This document shows positions 24,496 to 34,249 of a stretch of DNA of 40,155 nt, one piece after another (the first letter of the stretch is position 1; every line of letters starts with the position of its first letter). The stretch covers positions 1 through 40,155 of the forward strand of contig MVRU01000019.1 of assembly GCA_002067745.1 (NCBI GenBank). Reading direction: 5' to 3'. The stretch is from Syntrophus sp. PtaU1.Bin005 (GTDB taxonomy: Bacteria; Desulfobacterota; Syntrophia; Syntrophales; Syntrophaceae). Made by a program: the position numbers and the translations under genes. The notes beneath the pieces were generated by a model. It made no database searches and had not been told where the DNA came from. It worked only from the letters and a program-made list of their open reading frames with translations.

Positions 24496-27400
24496 TCATT
24501 CTGCTGACCGTGCTGTTGGACCGACAGCAGCCGACCCTGTTGGCCTGGACAGCTCCTCCTTAATCGCCAGACCAAGCCCTTCAAGGGAATAAGGTTTTCG
24601 AAGAAATCCCCCGGCCCCGAGTTCCAGGACTTTTTTCACCTTCTCAGTCTCGGAATATCCACTGAGAATGAGCGCCTTCTGATGGGGGTGAATTTCAAGG
24701 ATTCGCCGGTAGGTCTCCAGGCCGTCGATTCCCGGGTCCATGATCATATCCAGGAGCAGCAGATCCGCCTTCTGGGACGTCAGGTAGGAAATTGCCTCCT
24801 CACCGCCGGAAGCGGTTACTACGTTATAGCGTAGTTTGGCCAATATACTCGCCGCCAGGTGTCTTTGGCCTTCGTTATCATCGACCACCAGGAGGGTTTC
24901 TCCTGAACCCATATACTGGTTGAGGGACATCTGTCCCCGATTCTGCGCCAGCCCCTCCCGCGTTGCCGGAAAATAGAGGCTGAAAACGCTTCCCAGCCCC
25001 TCCTGGCTCGTCACCTCGATGTATCCCCCGTGATCCTCGACGGTGCTCCAGACAATGGCCAATCCCAGGCCTGTCCCGCTTTTGCCCATGGCTTTTTTCG
25101 TGTAGAACGGCTCGAAAATCCGCTCCAGATCCCCAGGCGCAATCCCCTGGCCGGTGTCGGATACAGACAGGGCGACATAATCCCCCTCCTTCACCTCGCT
25201 GTACCCTTTGACCGGTGTCTCAAGATAACAATTCTCCATTTTTACAACAACTTCTCCCTGCCCCGAAATCGCCTCGGCAGCGTTCGGAACCAGGTTCATC
25301 AGTGCCTTCGACAGGTGGGTGGGCGATCCCTTCACATTCATCAGGTCACTGGATATATCCGTCCGAAAGGATACCTGGGGATGGTCCTGCCTCAGCCCGG
25401 CAAAATCGGGGCTATTGAAATACACGGATGCCAGATCGCGCAGATTGAAGACTTCGGATACCGAGACCCCCCTTCTGGCCAGGGTCAGCAGGTCCTGGAT
25501 CATCGCAGCGCCGCGGACACCGGACTGATGAATATTGACGGCATAACGCCTCAGAGGATTTCCCTCCGGAATCTCCAGCATCATCATCTCGGCATAACCG
25601 ACCAGTACGCCAAGGACATTGTTCAGGTCGTGAGCCACTCCACCCGCCATTGTGCCCAGAAATTCCATTTTCTCCGCCCTTCTCAGCCGCTCCTCCATCC
25701 GCGTACGTTCCGTATTGTTTCGGATGCATTCAATGGCGGCTATGACGCAACCCTGAGAATCCCGCAGCACCGAGGCCGTAGCGGATATGTGAACATCGCC
25801 GGGAGGGAGGTTCGGAGCGTAGGCTTCGCCGAAGATGATATCCCCTTTCCGCTGGATGGCCGTATAGTGCACCGCTATCTCTTCATCCTGCGAAAGGGCG
25901 AGATCGATCAGGATCGGTCTCCGGTCTCCGTAAAAAGGCAGAGAATATTCCCGATCCCCCTTGCCGAGCATATCCTCTTTTCCAATCCCGGTCATGAATT
26001 CCATCGCCCGGTTCCAGGCAATCACCCGGCCGCTCCTGTCGACGACCAGAGTCGCATCGGGCAGGAATTCTATGATATCCAGAAGCCTTTGCCGGGATTC
26101 CCGCAGGGTTTCCTCCCATCTCCTTCTCTCGGTAATATCTTCAATCGAAGCATCATAGCAGGTGAGTTCTCCGCTGTTTTTCGCCGTCCCCGCGTTGATG
26201 GACACCCAGATTTTTGTTCCTTTTCCCGTATAAACCTCCGTCTCGAAGCCCCTGATTTCGACATCTTTCAGAAGCGATTCGAGAATCTTCCGCCCATCAT
26301 CGGGATGGACCAGGCGAATCGAAGAGACATCCGGAACAGCGGCCAGAAAATCCCCCGGCGTTTGAAATCCCATCATCTGCGCGAGAGCCGGGTTTGCCGC
26401 TACCATGCGACCATCCGGAGCAATCTGGCAGATTCCTTCGAGGGCGTTATTAAAAATGGAGCGATACCGATTTTCACTCCGGCGCAGGCTCCGTTCAGCC
26501 TGCCAGAACTTTGAGAGATTAAGAAGAGAAAAATTGGCTGCAACCGTCAGCAGGGGGACGAGAGGAGACACGACAATGCCGTCGATGCGAAAGGCGAAAC
26601 ACGAAAGAGCGCTCAATCCGATCAGGGCGGCAAAGGCGAAGAGAAGACTTCCCCTCGCGCTGGTTTTCGCAAAGAGGACCGTCGACAGGACCCCGGCCAG
26701 GAGAATGACAAAAAATTCGAGGCCGGAAATCCAGGGAGGGCTTTTGATGAAGCACGACTGGAGAATGTTCTGGGCCGCAGTGGCGTGGATTTCCACACCC
26801 GGGAGATACGAATGGACGGGCGTGATGGTTCGCTCTCCAAGGCCGGTGGCGGATGTGCCTACAAAGACGATCTTCCCCTTCAGAGAGATGTCCGTTGGGC
26901 GACCGGACAGCAGGTCCGAGGCGGAAACATGAGGGCAGACCTTTTCCTGTTCCCGAAAATGGATCAGCATGTTGCCGCGCCCATCCACGGGAATTGCCCT
27001 GTCTCCCAGGAGAATTTCACAGGGCGTTCCCGTGGAAGTCAATTTTACAAACACCTGACGAAGCTTCATGTGCTTCACGATGGCAGCCAGGACGAGACTG
27101 GGGAAATACTCCTCACCGGAAGAGCCGGATTCGCACCGCATCATCAAGGGAATGCGACGCATCAGCCCGTCGATGTCGAAGGAGGCATTGATAAAACCAA
27201 CTGACGAAGCGGCGGCATCAAAAATCGGCAGATTGCAGACGGCCCCGGAGGCCTTGTAAAAGGGCCGGTTTTCCGGCTGGATGTCCGCATCTCCAAGCAG
27301 AGCAACGGAAATCGGATGAGACACACATTCTCTTGAGCTGACGGCTTCATTCTGAAATAAAAATTTCCTTGCAAGGACAAAAGGACCGGAATGAAGGGTT

Positions 27401-27846
27401 TCCGCCAGCAGGGTGTCGTTGTCCATGACCGCGGGCTGGACATGGTCCATGCGGGGAAAGGCTCCGTATGTCGCCTTGATATCCTGAAGAACAGAGGCTA
27501 ATGATGTCCGGTCCGGTTCGGCAAACAGAAGATCAACCCCGACGGCGGAAGGGCCCTGCGCGTTGATCTCTCTGAACAGGCGCGCAACACGATGACGGGG
27601 CCAGGGCCACTGCCCGAACTCTTGGAGGCTGCGTTCATCGATATCGACAATCACAATATCCGCAGAAGGTTTGTCAACCGGGTTTTCACGGAGGACCGCA
27701 TCGTAAAACCGCAGTTCAAGAAAGCGGAGAAAAGGGGGATCCAGGAGGTAGAGGAGGGAAAACAGGGCCGTAACGATGAGGCCATAACAGAGCAATCGTT
27801 TGTGATCCGGCCAGATGTTTTTGGGAATCGGCCTCAATCTCTTCAT
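24496..27846 (-). CDS. CHASE2-PAS-PAS hybrid histidine kinase with receiver
   Basis: A 1116-residue membrane sensor. Helix one is near residues 19-35, an extracytoplasmic CHASE2 domain covers about 40-370 (IVIVDIDERSLQEFGQWPWP, GKIVFVGTSATGLGERTITP), and two or three helices follow (about 375-445). Two PAS domains come next (about 455-575 and 585-715), then the dimerisation domain with phospho-acceptor H739 in GGVAHDLNNVLG, the ATPase (N851/N855, DTGQGIAPG, GTGLGLAIVW) and a receiver with D1033 in LLLLDMIMDPGIDG. It lacks a DNA-binding output. CHASE2 proteins often occur with FecR and OmpA-type genes; such a pair is at 35.7-36.8 kb here, but not adjacent. Confidence 0.93.
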   Translation of the reverse strand: MKRLRPIPKNIWPDHKRLLCYGLIVTALFSLLYLLDPPFLRFLELRFYDAVLRENPVDKPSADIVIVDIDERSLQEFGQWPWPRHRVARLFREINAQGPSAVGVDLLFAEPDRTSLASVLQDIKATYGAFPRMDHVQPAVMDNDTLLAETLHSGPFVLARKFLFQNEAVSSRECVSHPISVALLGDADIQPENRPFYKASGAVCNLPIFDAAASSVGFINASFDIDGLMRRIPLMMRCESGSSGEEYFPSLVLAAIVKHMKLRQVFVKLTSTGTPCEILLGDRAIPVDGRGNMLIHFREQEKVCPHVSASDLLSGRPTDISLKGKIVFVGTSATGLGERTITPVHSYLPGVEIHATAAQNILQSCFIKSPPWISGLEFFVILLAGVLSTVLFAKTSARGSLLFAFAALIGLSALSCFAFRIDGIVVSPLVPLLTVAANFSLLNLSKFWQAERSLRRSENRYRSIFNNALEGICQIAPDGRMVAANPALAQMMGFQTPGDFLAAVPDVSSIRLVHPDDGRKILESLLKDVEIRGFETEVYTGKGTKIWVSINAGTAKNSGELTCYDASIEDITERRRWEETLRESRQRLLDIIEFLPDATLVVDRSGRVIAWNRAMEFMTGIGKEDMLGKGDREYSLPFYGDRRPILIDLALSQDEEIAVHYTAIQRKGDIIFGEAYAPNLPPGDVHISATASVLRDSQGCVIAAIECIRNNTERTRMEERLRRAEKMEFLGTMAGGVAHDLNNVLGVLVGYAEMMMLEIPEGNPLRRYAVNIHQSGVRGAAMIQDLLTLARRGVSVSEVFNLRDLASVYFNSPDFAGLRQDHPQVSFRTDISSDLMNVKGSPTHLSKALMNLVPNAAEAISGQGEVVVKMENCYLETPVKGYSEVKEGDYVALSVSDTGQGIAPGDLERIFEPFYTKKAMGKSGTGLGLAIVWSTVEDHGGYIEVTSQEGLGSVFSLYFPATREGLAQNRGQMSLNQYMGSGETLLVVDDNEGQRHLAASILAKLRYNVVTASGGEEAISYLTSQKADLLLLDMIMDPGIDGLETYRRILEIHPHQKALILSGYSETEKVKKVLELGAGGFLRKPYSLEGLGLAIKEELSRPTGSAAVGPTARSAE

Positions 27847-28483
27847 CGATTTTTTGTTCCCGGGTTGTTCAGTCCTGTGTGTTGTGCAGCTTCATGATTC
27901 CACTCGTCCAATTCCATATCAAAGCGCCCCTTGACGGCACCCGCATCGGCTCCTCTTTGGACCGCACAGACGGCCTTTTTACCGCCACCTTTGCTCTGGA
28001 ATCGGAAGATCTTTTTACATACAGGCAAGCAAAAAGCATACGGGGAAAATCACTTTGTCGGCAAAGGACAAGTTCAACCCGCCGATTGACTGATTCGGGG
28101 ATCTTCTCCGCGGTTCTGGTCAGAGGATCGTCTCTTCCGTGCGACGAGGTCCCGGCTGCAACCTCGTTGCACACTGTTGCCGGTTTTTATATCCCTTATC
28201 GGCCCGGCGCGTTAAAACTTTAATGGCTTCTCATGTAAAGATAAAAAAATCATCCCCGCTGAGTCCTTCCATGGTTCTCTATGGCTCCGGTACCGGGTCA
28301 AAGGAATATCCCCGACACGGAATAAGGCTGGCCCTGAACGAGAAAAAACCGCCGGTCCCGGGTGCGCCACCCTCCTGCGGACGGCATTGCCATGCGCTCC
28401 GTTCTGTTCAGAGGTCCCTTGCCCGAATCGAAGTGCTCAAGGCCGGCACGTGCCCGATGAGGGATTGATGCGGTGCGCAGATA
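27847..28483. other. gene-free gap upstream of the CHASE2 kinase
   Basis: Short open frames on both strands here have no family resemblance and no ribosome sites I trust. The kinase promoter must lie in this gap, but I cannot point to it with confidence. An AT-rich stretch occurs at 28205-28255. Confidence 0.5.
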
Positions 28484-28519
28484 TAAAAAAAGGGGGCGCT
28501 CCATTCCGAGTCGCCCCCT
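28484..28519 (-). terminator. rho-independent terminator of the repeat surface protein gene
   Basis: On the minus strand AGGGGGCG and CGCCCCCT form an 8-bp stem (28519-28512 with 28498-28491), followed by a T-run (A-run at 28484-28490 on the plus strand). It lies 25 bases after the stop of the 28544-32353 gene. It is the only classical T-tract terminator I found in the window. Confidence 0.8.
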
Positions 28520-28543
28520 GCTTTTAATTCCCCTCTTACAGGA

Positions 28544-31500
28544 TTAACATCCCATCCTCTTTCTTATTCCGAGGACGGCGACAATCCCGGATCCCAGGAA
28601 CCAGAAAGCCGCCGGAATGGGTACGGCGTTTCCGTGGGCGGTCAGGATCACATCCTTGCCGTCATAGATACTCCATGTAAAATCAATGAATGCCGAGTTG
28701 TCGGAGATGGAGGCAAAATCGCCTAGAATTCCCGATGAGGTCAGAACCGTGAAGGTGTCGCCGTCAGAAATCATCGCATTCGACAGGACATAAATCGCAA
28801 GAGCGCCGCCCAGACTTGCCGAGCCGTTCACGTCAAGGAGAGAGTAATTGCCAGGACCTGAATTGAGAAGCTGAATCGCCAGGGTTCCATACTCCGATTG
28901 CTCATAACTTCCATGAATGGTCAGGGTCCCGGGGGAGTTTCCGGGAGCAACGGTACCTCCGCTATTGATTACGCTTGCCGTAATGCTTCCCGTTCCCTTC
29001 AGGATCCCGCCATTGATCGCCACGCTGCTCGCTGAAAGCGTGCCATCAACCGTCGTGATCCCGGCGCTCTGGGTGTAATCCTGCAGGCTGCCCGCGGCGC
29101 CGACCTGGAAATCGCTGCCCGTTCCGAAGCTCATCTGCCCGGCATTGCTGAACGCTCCGGCCGTGGTGAAATCCCGCCCGTTCTTGATGGTGAAGTCCCC
29201 GGCCGCCGCATTGGTTGCAAAGCCCTTCAGGGCATCGGTATTGTCGGCATAGCGGAGAACGGCGGATGTCGGCCCATCCATCACGATTGTCGCTGCGTTG
29301 GTTACGATACCCGCCGTAGCAATGGGAAGTTTGATGGTGCCGGCCGCGTAGTACGTGCCGCCGGTCAGCGTGCTGCTCCCGTAGTTTTTCAATCCATCCA
29401 ATACAGCCAGCGTCGCACCGCTTTCGGCGCGGAGGGTTCCCCGGTTGTCAAGCAACTTGGCGTTGGGATTGATGTACAGAGAGGCGCCGGCATTGTTGGC
29501 CACAATGGTCCCCTTGTTGACGACGCCCATGTTGTTCTGGCCGATCCAGCCGGAGCCCTGGATTGTATGATCCGTATCGTTGGTGAGAACAAAATTGCCG
29601 TCGGAAGAGCTGATCCGGCTCCGTTGAGCCGTGTTGCCCGGATTCATGACCAGCGTCCCCGAACCGGTCAGGGTCACACTGGCGCTGTTCAGGGTGAAGA
29701 GGGTGTCGCTCCCGTTGCCGGCAATCGTCATCGTCCCGGAATTGGTAAGAGTGTTCCGCAGGTAGGTATTGGTGCCGTCCGATCCCTGGAACGAGGAACC
29801 GGAGGAAAGGGCGATCCCGTCAATCGTTCCGCTGTTGAGGGTCGCGATCACACCGCCGCCGGTCGTGGTGAAGGTGCCCCCCTTCACCATGGCGCCGTCC
29901 ACAAGGCCGACATAAGAGCCGCTCCCCTCTGCAAGGATGAGCCCCTTGGTATTGTCGAAGTAGCCGTTCATGAGATGAAGGCCGGCACCGGCCGTCGCCT
30001 TGAAGGTCCCTTCATTTACGGCATCCCTGCTGTTCACATCGATGTACAGAGGGGCGCCGGCATTGGTCGCCGCAATGGTCCCCTTGTTGACGATGCCCAT
30101 GTTGTTCTGGCCGATCCAGCCGGAGCCCTGGATTGTATGATCCGTATCGTTGGTGAGAACGAAATTGCCGTCGGAAGAGCTGATCCGGCTCCGTTGAGCC
30201 GAATTGCCCGGATTCATGACCAGCGTCCCCGAACCGGTCAGGGTCACACTGGCGCTGTTCAGGGTGAAGAGGGTATTGCTCCCGTTGCCGGCAATCGTCA
30301 TCGTCCCGGAATTGGTAAGGGTGTTCCGCAGGTAGGTATTGGTGCCGTCCGATCCCTGGAACGAGGAACCGGAGGAAAGGGCGATTCCGTCAATCGTTCC
30401 GCTGTTGAGGGTCGCGATCACACCGCCGCCGGTCGTGGTGAAGGTGCCCCCCTTCACCATGGCGCCGTCCACAAGGCCGACATAAGAGCCGCTCCCCTCT
30501 GCAAGGATGAGCCCCTTGGTATTGTCGAAGTAGCCGTTCATGAGATGAAGGCCGGCACCGGCCGTCGCCTTGAAGGTCCCTTCATTTACGGCATCCCTGC
30601 TGTTCACATCGATGTACAGAGGGGCGCCGGCATTGGTCGCCGCAATGGTCCCCTTGTTGACGAGTCCCATGTTGTTCTCGCCGACCCAGCCGGAGCCCAG
30701 GATCGTATGATCCGTATCGTTGGTGAGAACGAAATTGCCGTTGGTGGAACTGATCCGGCTCCGCTGTGCCGAATTGCCCGGATTCATAACCAACGTCCCC
30801 GAACCGGTCAGGGTCACACCGGCGCTGTCGACATAGAAACGGGTATCACTGCCGTTGCCGACAATCGTCATCGTCCCGGAATTGGTAAGAGTGTTTTGCA
30901 GATAGGTGTTGGTGCCGTCCCAGCCCTGAAACGAGGAACCGGAGGAAAGGGCGATTCCGTCAATCGTTCCGCTGTTGAGGGTCGCGATCACGCCGCCGTT
31001 GGTCGTGGTGAAGGTTCCCCCCTCCACTTCGGCACCTTCCCTGAGACCGACATAGGAACCGGCACCGTCGGCAAGGATCAAACCGGTGGCATTGTCGAAC
31101 GCCCGGCCGACGAGATGAAGACCGGCTCCATCTGTTGCCTTGAGGGTTCCTTCATTTACTGCATCCACAGCGCTCAGCAAGATGTAGAGGGGACCGGCCG
31201 TGCTATTCGCCACAATGGTTCCCCTGTTGACGAGCCCCATGTTGCCCTCCCCGATGTAACCGGCACCCATGATGGTATGGTTCGTGTCGTTGGTGAGGAC
31301 ATAGTTGCTGTTGGTGGAGCTGATCCGGCTTCGCTGCGCCGAATTGCCCGGATTGAGGACCAGCTTTCCCGCACCGGTCAGGATCACATCGGCGCTGTTG
31401 ACGTAGAACCGGGTATCGATCCCGTTGCCGGCAATCGTCATCGTCCCGGAATTGGTAATGGTTTTTCGCAGATAGGTGTTGGTGCCGTCCCAGCCCTGAA

Positions 31501-32353
31501 ACGAGGAACCGGAGGAAAGGGTGATCCCGTCAATCGTTCCGCTGTTGAGGGTCGCGATCACACCGCCGTTGGTCGTGGTGAAGGTTCCTCCCTTCACTTC
31601 GGCGCCTTCCCTGAGACCGACATAGGAATCGGCTCCGTCGGCGAGAATCAAACCCGTGGCATTGTCGAACGTCCGGCCGACGAGATGAAGGCCGGCGCCG
31701 CCCGTCGCTTTGAGGGTCCCTTCATTCACAGCCCCCGCAGCGTTCAGGAAGATGTATAGGGGACCGGCCGTGTTATTCGCCACAATGGTTCCCCGGTTGA
31801 CGAGCCCCATGTTGCCCTCCCCGATGTAACCGGCACCCATGATGGTATGGTTCGTGTCGTTGGTGAGGACATAGTTGATGTTGGTGGAACCGATCCGGCT
31901 TCGCTGAGCCGAATTGCCCGGATCGAGAATCAGGGTGCCGAAACCCGTCAGGGTCACATTGGGGCTGCCGACATAAAACCTGGTGTCAGTCCCGTTTCCG
32001 GCGATCCTGATCGTCCCGTCGTTGGTGACGATCCCTGTCCCGCCTGAGATTGAAAAAGACGTCCCGTCCTGTACGATAAGTCCGTTACCCGAAGCAAGCG
32101 TCAGGTTTTCAACAGCCACATTGATGTTGCTCGTCACAGTGGATGTGCCGTCGATGATGAAAGCGTTGTATTTTCCGTTAGGAACCATCCCGATGTCCCA
32201 ATAGGCCGGATTGTTCCAGACACCATCTCCACCCAACGACCATGTGGCGTTCGTTGCGGCGGCCGCCTGGCCGGAGATGATCCACAGCCAGAATAGCAGA
32301 AGAAACAAAACCGGGCTTAAGGCCCCACCCCTTTTCCTTAACATACCCTTCAT
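28544..32353 (-). CDS. large repeat surface protein with VPIPAA/PEP-CTERM-like sorting signal
   Basis: A 1269-residue exported protein. It has a signal peptide (LSPVLFLLLFWLWIISGQAA), then a start typical of passenger repeats (WSLGGDGVWNNPAYWDIG). Four full 190-residue units and a partial fifth follow, with recurring GTMTIAGNG, NPGNSAQRSRISS, FVLTNDTDHTI and VIATLNSGTIDGIALSSGSS. A non-repeat region has APGNSPGTLTIHGSY, typical of autotransporter-like beta-helix ends. The C-terminus is VPIPAAFWFLGSGIVAVLGI followed by RKR: motif, hydrophobic helix and basic tail as in PEP-CTERM proteins cut by exosortase. No autotransporter barrel is present. It may be an adhesin or biofilm matrix protein. 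No exosortase gene is in the window. Confidence 0.85.
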   Translation of the reverse strand: MKGMLRKRGGALSPVLFLLLFWLWIISGQAAAATNATWSLGGDGVWNNPAYWDIGMVPNGKYNAFIIDGTSTVTSNINVAVENLTLASGNGLIVQDGTSFSISGGTGIVTNDGTIRIAGNGTDTRFYVGSPNVTLTGFGTLILDPGNSAQRSRIGSTNINYVLTNDTNHTIMGAGYIGEGNMGLVNRGTIVANNTAGPLYIFLNAAGAVNEGTLKATGGAGLHLVGRTFDNATGLILADGADSYVGLREGAEVKGGTFTTTNGGVIATLNSGTIDGITLSSGSSFQGWDGTNTYLRKTITNSGTMTIAGNGIDTRFYVNSADVILTGAGKLVLNPGNSAQRSRISSTNSNYVLTNDTNHTIMGAGYIGEGNMGLVNRGTIVANSTAGPLYILLSAVDAVNEGTLKATDGAGLHLVGRAFDNATGLILADGAGSYVGLREGAEVEGGTFTTTNGGVIATLNSGTIDGIALSSGSSFQGWDGTNTYLQNTLTNSGTMTIVGNGSDTRFYVDSAGVTLTGSGTLVMNPGNSAQRSRISSTNGNFVLTNDTDHTILGSGWVGENNMGLVNKGTIAATNAGAPLYIDVNSRDAVNEGTFKATAGAGLHLMNGYFDNTKGLILAEGSGSYVGLVDGAMVKGGTFTTTGGGVIATLNSGTIDGIALSSGSSFQGSDGTNTYLRNTLTNSGTMTIAGNGSNTLFTLNSASVTLTGSGTLVMNPGNSAQRSRISSSDGNFVLTNDTDHTIQGSGWIGQNNMGIVNKGTIAATNAGAPLYIDVNSRDAVNEGTFKATAGAGLHLMNGYFDNTKGLILAEGSGSYVGLVDGAMVKGGTFTTTGGGVIATLNSGTIDGIALSSGSSFQGSDGTNTYLRNTLTNSGTMTIAGNGSDTLFTLNSASVTLTGSGTLVMNPGNTAQRSRISSSDGNFVLTNDTDHTIQGSGWIGQNNMGVVNKGTIVANNAGASLYINPNAKLLDNRGTLRAESGATLAVLDGLKNYGSSTLTGGTYYAAGTIKLPIATAGIVTNAATIVMDGPTSAVLRYADNTDALKGFATNAAAGDFTIKNGRDFTTAGAFSNAGQMSFGTGSDFQVGAAGSLQDYTQSAGITTVDGTLSASSVAINGGILKGTGSITASVINSGGTVAPGNSPGTLTIHGSYEQSEYGTLAIQLLNSGPGNYSLLDVNGSASLGGALAIYVLSNAMISDGDTFTVLTSSGILGDFASISDNSAFIDFTWSIYDGKDVILTAHGNAVPIPAAFWFLGSGIVAVLGIRKRMGC
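29440..32010 (-). repeat. tandem 570-bp repeats within the surface protein gene
   Basis: The same words recur every 570 bp exactly: CAATCGTTCCGCTGTTGAGG begins at 29821, 30391, 30961 and 31531, and a GTTGCCGGCAATCGTCAT-type word falls at about 29711, 30281, 30851, 31421 and 31991. Four units are complete and one is partial. About 285 bases at 29807-30093 look identical to 30377-30663, which points to recent duplication or gene conversion. Confidence 0.9.
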
Positions 32354-32421
32354 GGCTCCCTCCTTACGTGCAAAAATGGATAACCTTCAACATGAAACGG
32401 TTGCCTGGTACTTTCTCCTCC

Positions 32422-32838
32422 TCATGGCTGCTGAGCTTCCGCTGGCTTCGCCGTCTTCGCTTCCTTGATAAGCTGAGCCACCCTGGAATCGGGCGAGACG
32501 GGCTCAATCACCGCAATGTGCTGCCGGTTGATGTACATATACTCCGGTTTGTGCCATTCGCTGCCCCGCTTGATCAGGATGCTCCTCACTTCCTTTTCTT
32601 CCGGAGCCGCCTGGCGGCCGATATAATAAACCTCCTTCAGCAGCGGGTAAGCCGCCCCTGCGTTCTCGATCTTACCGAAAAAAACCTGACCGTTAGCCAT
32701 AAACACAGCCTGGTACTCCGTGGTGAAATTCAGCTTCTCCTCCTTTGCCCTGTTCTCACAAGCGGAAAGGAGAAAAGGGGAGGAGCAGACGAAGAAGAAC
32801 AGAAACATGAACAGCAGGGAACGACGAGCCTTTGGCAT
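32422..32838 (-). CDS. small conserved lipoprotein of unknown function
   Basis: A 138-residue protein with a lipoprotein signal: a basic start, LLFMFLFFFVCSSPFLLSAC with lipobox LSAC. The mature part reads YQAVFMANGQVFFGKIENAG, YPLLKEVYYIGRQ and INRQHIAVIEPVSPDSRVAQ, a pattern I have seen in uncharacterised proteins but cannot tie to a function. ATG 32838 is chosen because AAGGAGG lies 9 bases upstream; the frame is open further without a site. It is upstream of the repeat surface protein on the same strand (68 bp), so they may be co-transcribed. Confidence 0.8.
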   Translation of the reverse strand: MPKARRSLLFMFLFFFVCSSPFLLSACENRAKEEKLNFTTEYQAVFMANGQVFFGKIENAGAAYPLLKEVYYIGRQAAPEEKEVRSILIKRGSEWHKPEYMYINRQHIAVIEPVSPDSRVAQLIKEAKTAKPAEAQQP

Positions 32839-33417
32839 TTTGGAAAACCTCCTTAGTGAAAACTCGGGTTGGAGGGATCTCCGCGTCCCGCTGTCGGTTG
32901 AAGAGTCAGATCGACAGCGTTCTCCCCGGGAGCGCCTGCCCGGGAGAACGCCGACCCTCCTCCGCCGCACAGAAGACAGAACCGGAAACCCCATATTAAT
33001 TATGAAAAAAAATAAAGACACAACTTCCAGGGATTGTCAATTCAGGTAATACCTTATTTTTACTAAGAGATATCGTAATTTTGGCCTAGGAAGAAATGGC
33101 GCCATCGTTCAGATATGGCCTAGGAAAAGCGCCGCAATCTTGCCTCGGATGCCTTGGTCATGCTTGCCCGAAAGGGACGAGGGACGAAACAGTCATCCTG
33201 GCGGCTCGAGCGCCCGGGAAGGGAGAAGGTTCTGAAGCTTTGGCTGTGGCCGTTTCCGTTTGTGCGTAACCGGCCTCAAAGCCTTAGTCGGAGTTCAAAA
33301 AAAAAGAGGGGGATCAATCCATCAGGAAGACGCGGGAGAAATCATCACGTCAGGAAGAAAATCTCTCACAGCGGGGAGAAAGGAGACGTCTAACGGGATG
33401 GGAGAAGGGGGGCTGAA
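32839..33417. other. gene-free gap with hairpin and direct repeat
   Basis: No gene is supported. GCGTTCTCCCCGGG (32917-32930) pairs with CCCGGGAGAACGC (32939-32951) with one bulged C, about 80 bases before the lipoprotein start, and may act in its leader. TGGCCTAGGAA occurs twice, at about 33082-33092 and 33116-33126, in direct orientation 34 bp apart, with the palindrome ATGGCGCCAT between them. This could be a binding site pair for a regulator. Confidence 0.5.
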
Positions 33418-33963
33418 CTAACCCATCCGCCTTTCCCGGGACAGGCCTGCGGCCCATCTGCGGATTCGGAGCACCTCTTTTTCCGGAAGGTCCAGGGAAA
33501 GAAGAAAGGCATGGTGCGCCTCCGGCTCGCGTTCTTCGAAGGCCCTGTGAAACCGCCGCATCGCCGCATCATCCAGTCCAGCGGCCTTCAGCATCCCGAC
33601 GAAGAGGTTCTTGTCGACGGAGGAAGGGATGTCTCCCGGCGCACGGGCTTTCAGCATGCCGGCCAGCATGCGTCTCTTGGCCTGGAACTCCTGGATCTCC
33701 CCGCTCAGAGCCGAAAGGCGCCGAAGAAGGATCTCCGTCGTGTCGCTCTTCCGGGAAGAGATGATCTTCCGAATATCCTCCAGGCTTAAACCAGCCTCTC
33801 GGAAGGAACAGATCGCCGACAAACGATCCCGGTCGGCATCGGAGTAAAGACGGTACCCCTTTTCGGATCGTGCCGAAGGGGAAAGGAGTCCGACCCGGTC
33901 ATAGTAAAGCAGGGTGCTTCGGGAAAGGCCAAAAATTCCAGCAAGTTCACGAATCAGGTACAT
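33418..33963 (-). CDS. MerR-family transcriptional regulator
   Basis: A 181-residue regulator with an N-terminal MerR winged helix (LIRELAGIFGLSRSTLLYYD, RVGLLSPSARSEKGYRLYSD), a coiled-coil dimer helix (about 75-110) and a C-terminal effector part FVGMLKAAGLDDAAMRRFHR, then AFEEREPEAHHAFLLSL. The same effector pattern makes up the whole of the 62-residue protein encoded just upstream. It has no Cys cluster for metal binding. GATGAGGG is a weak ribosome site. It probably controls the promoter at 34250-34280, as MerR proteins often control their own operon. Confidence 0.9.
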   Translation of the reverse strand: MYLIRELAGIFGLSRSTLLYYDRVGLLSPSARSEKGYRLYSDADRDRLSAICSFREAGLSLEDIRKIISSRKSDTTEILLRRLSALSGEIQEFQAKRRMLAGMLKARAPGDIPSSVDKNLFVGMLKAAGLDDAAMRRFHRAFEEREPEAHHAFLLSLDLPEKEVLRIRRWAAGLSRERRMG

Positions 33964-33981
33964 GGGCCCTCATCAAGGGTT

Positions 33982-34011
33982 CCGCCCCGGTCCGGCTGAG
34001 GACCGGGGCGG
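33982..34011. other. hairpin between the small protein gene and merR
   Basis: CCGCCCCGGTCC (33982-33993) pairs perfectly with GGACCGGGGCGG (34000-34011) around a 6-base loop. No T-tract follows, so it may adjust expression between the two genes or protect mRNA more than end it. Confidence 0.5.
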
Positions 34012-34022
34012 TTGACTCCGGG

Positions 34023-34211
34023 TTACATTTTTCGGATATCAGCGATCTGCTCCGGCGAAGCGCCGAGCCATTCCAGGAACCTCTGATGACCTTCGGGGTT
34101 CTCTTCTTCAAAGAGGCGGTGCCACTTCCGCATCGCCAGTTCGTCAAGCCCTACCGCTCGGAAGCGGTCTATCCATTCCGCTATCGTTACAGCTCCCTTC
34201 ATCTTTTCCAT
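34023..34211 (-). CDS. stand-alone MerR effector-domain protein
   Basis: A 62-residue protein: IAEWIDRFRAVGLDELAMRK, then WHRLFEEENPEGHQRFLEWL and a final AdIRKM-like tail (ADIRKM). It matches the C-terminal part of the MerR protein next to it (x-A-G-L-D-x-x-A-M-R-x-x-H-R-x-F-E-E-x-x-P-E-x-H-x-x-F-L) but has no DNA-binding domain. It could compete for or share the same signal, or form mixed dimers. It is 59 bp upstream of merR on the same strand, behind the 19-bp-spaced promoter. Confidence 0.8.
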   Translation of the reverse strand: MEKMKGAVTIAEWIDRFRAVGLDELAMRKWHRLFEEENPEGHQRFLEWLGASPEQIADIRKM

Positions 34212-34249
34212 CCTCCATGACGCTATTTCTTCCGGCCGGAGAGAAAGCT

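Noticed and set aside
29567-31759. 730-codon open frame on the plus strand
   Set aside because: It is antisense to the repeat surface protein and stays open only because one stop-free 570-bp unit is repeated; composition is Arg/Gly-rich with no family.
33154-33393. 79-codon plus-strand frame
   Set aside because: It has a Lys/Arg-rich, low-information sequence without a ribosome site.
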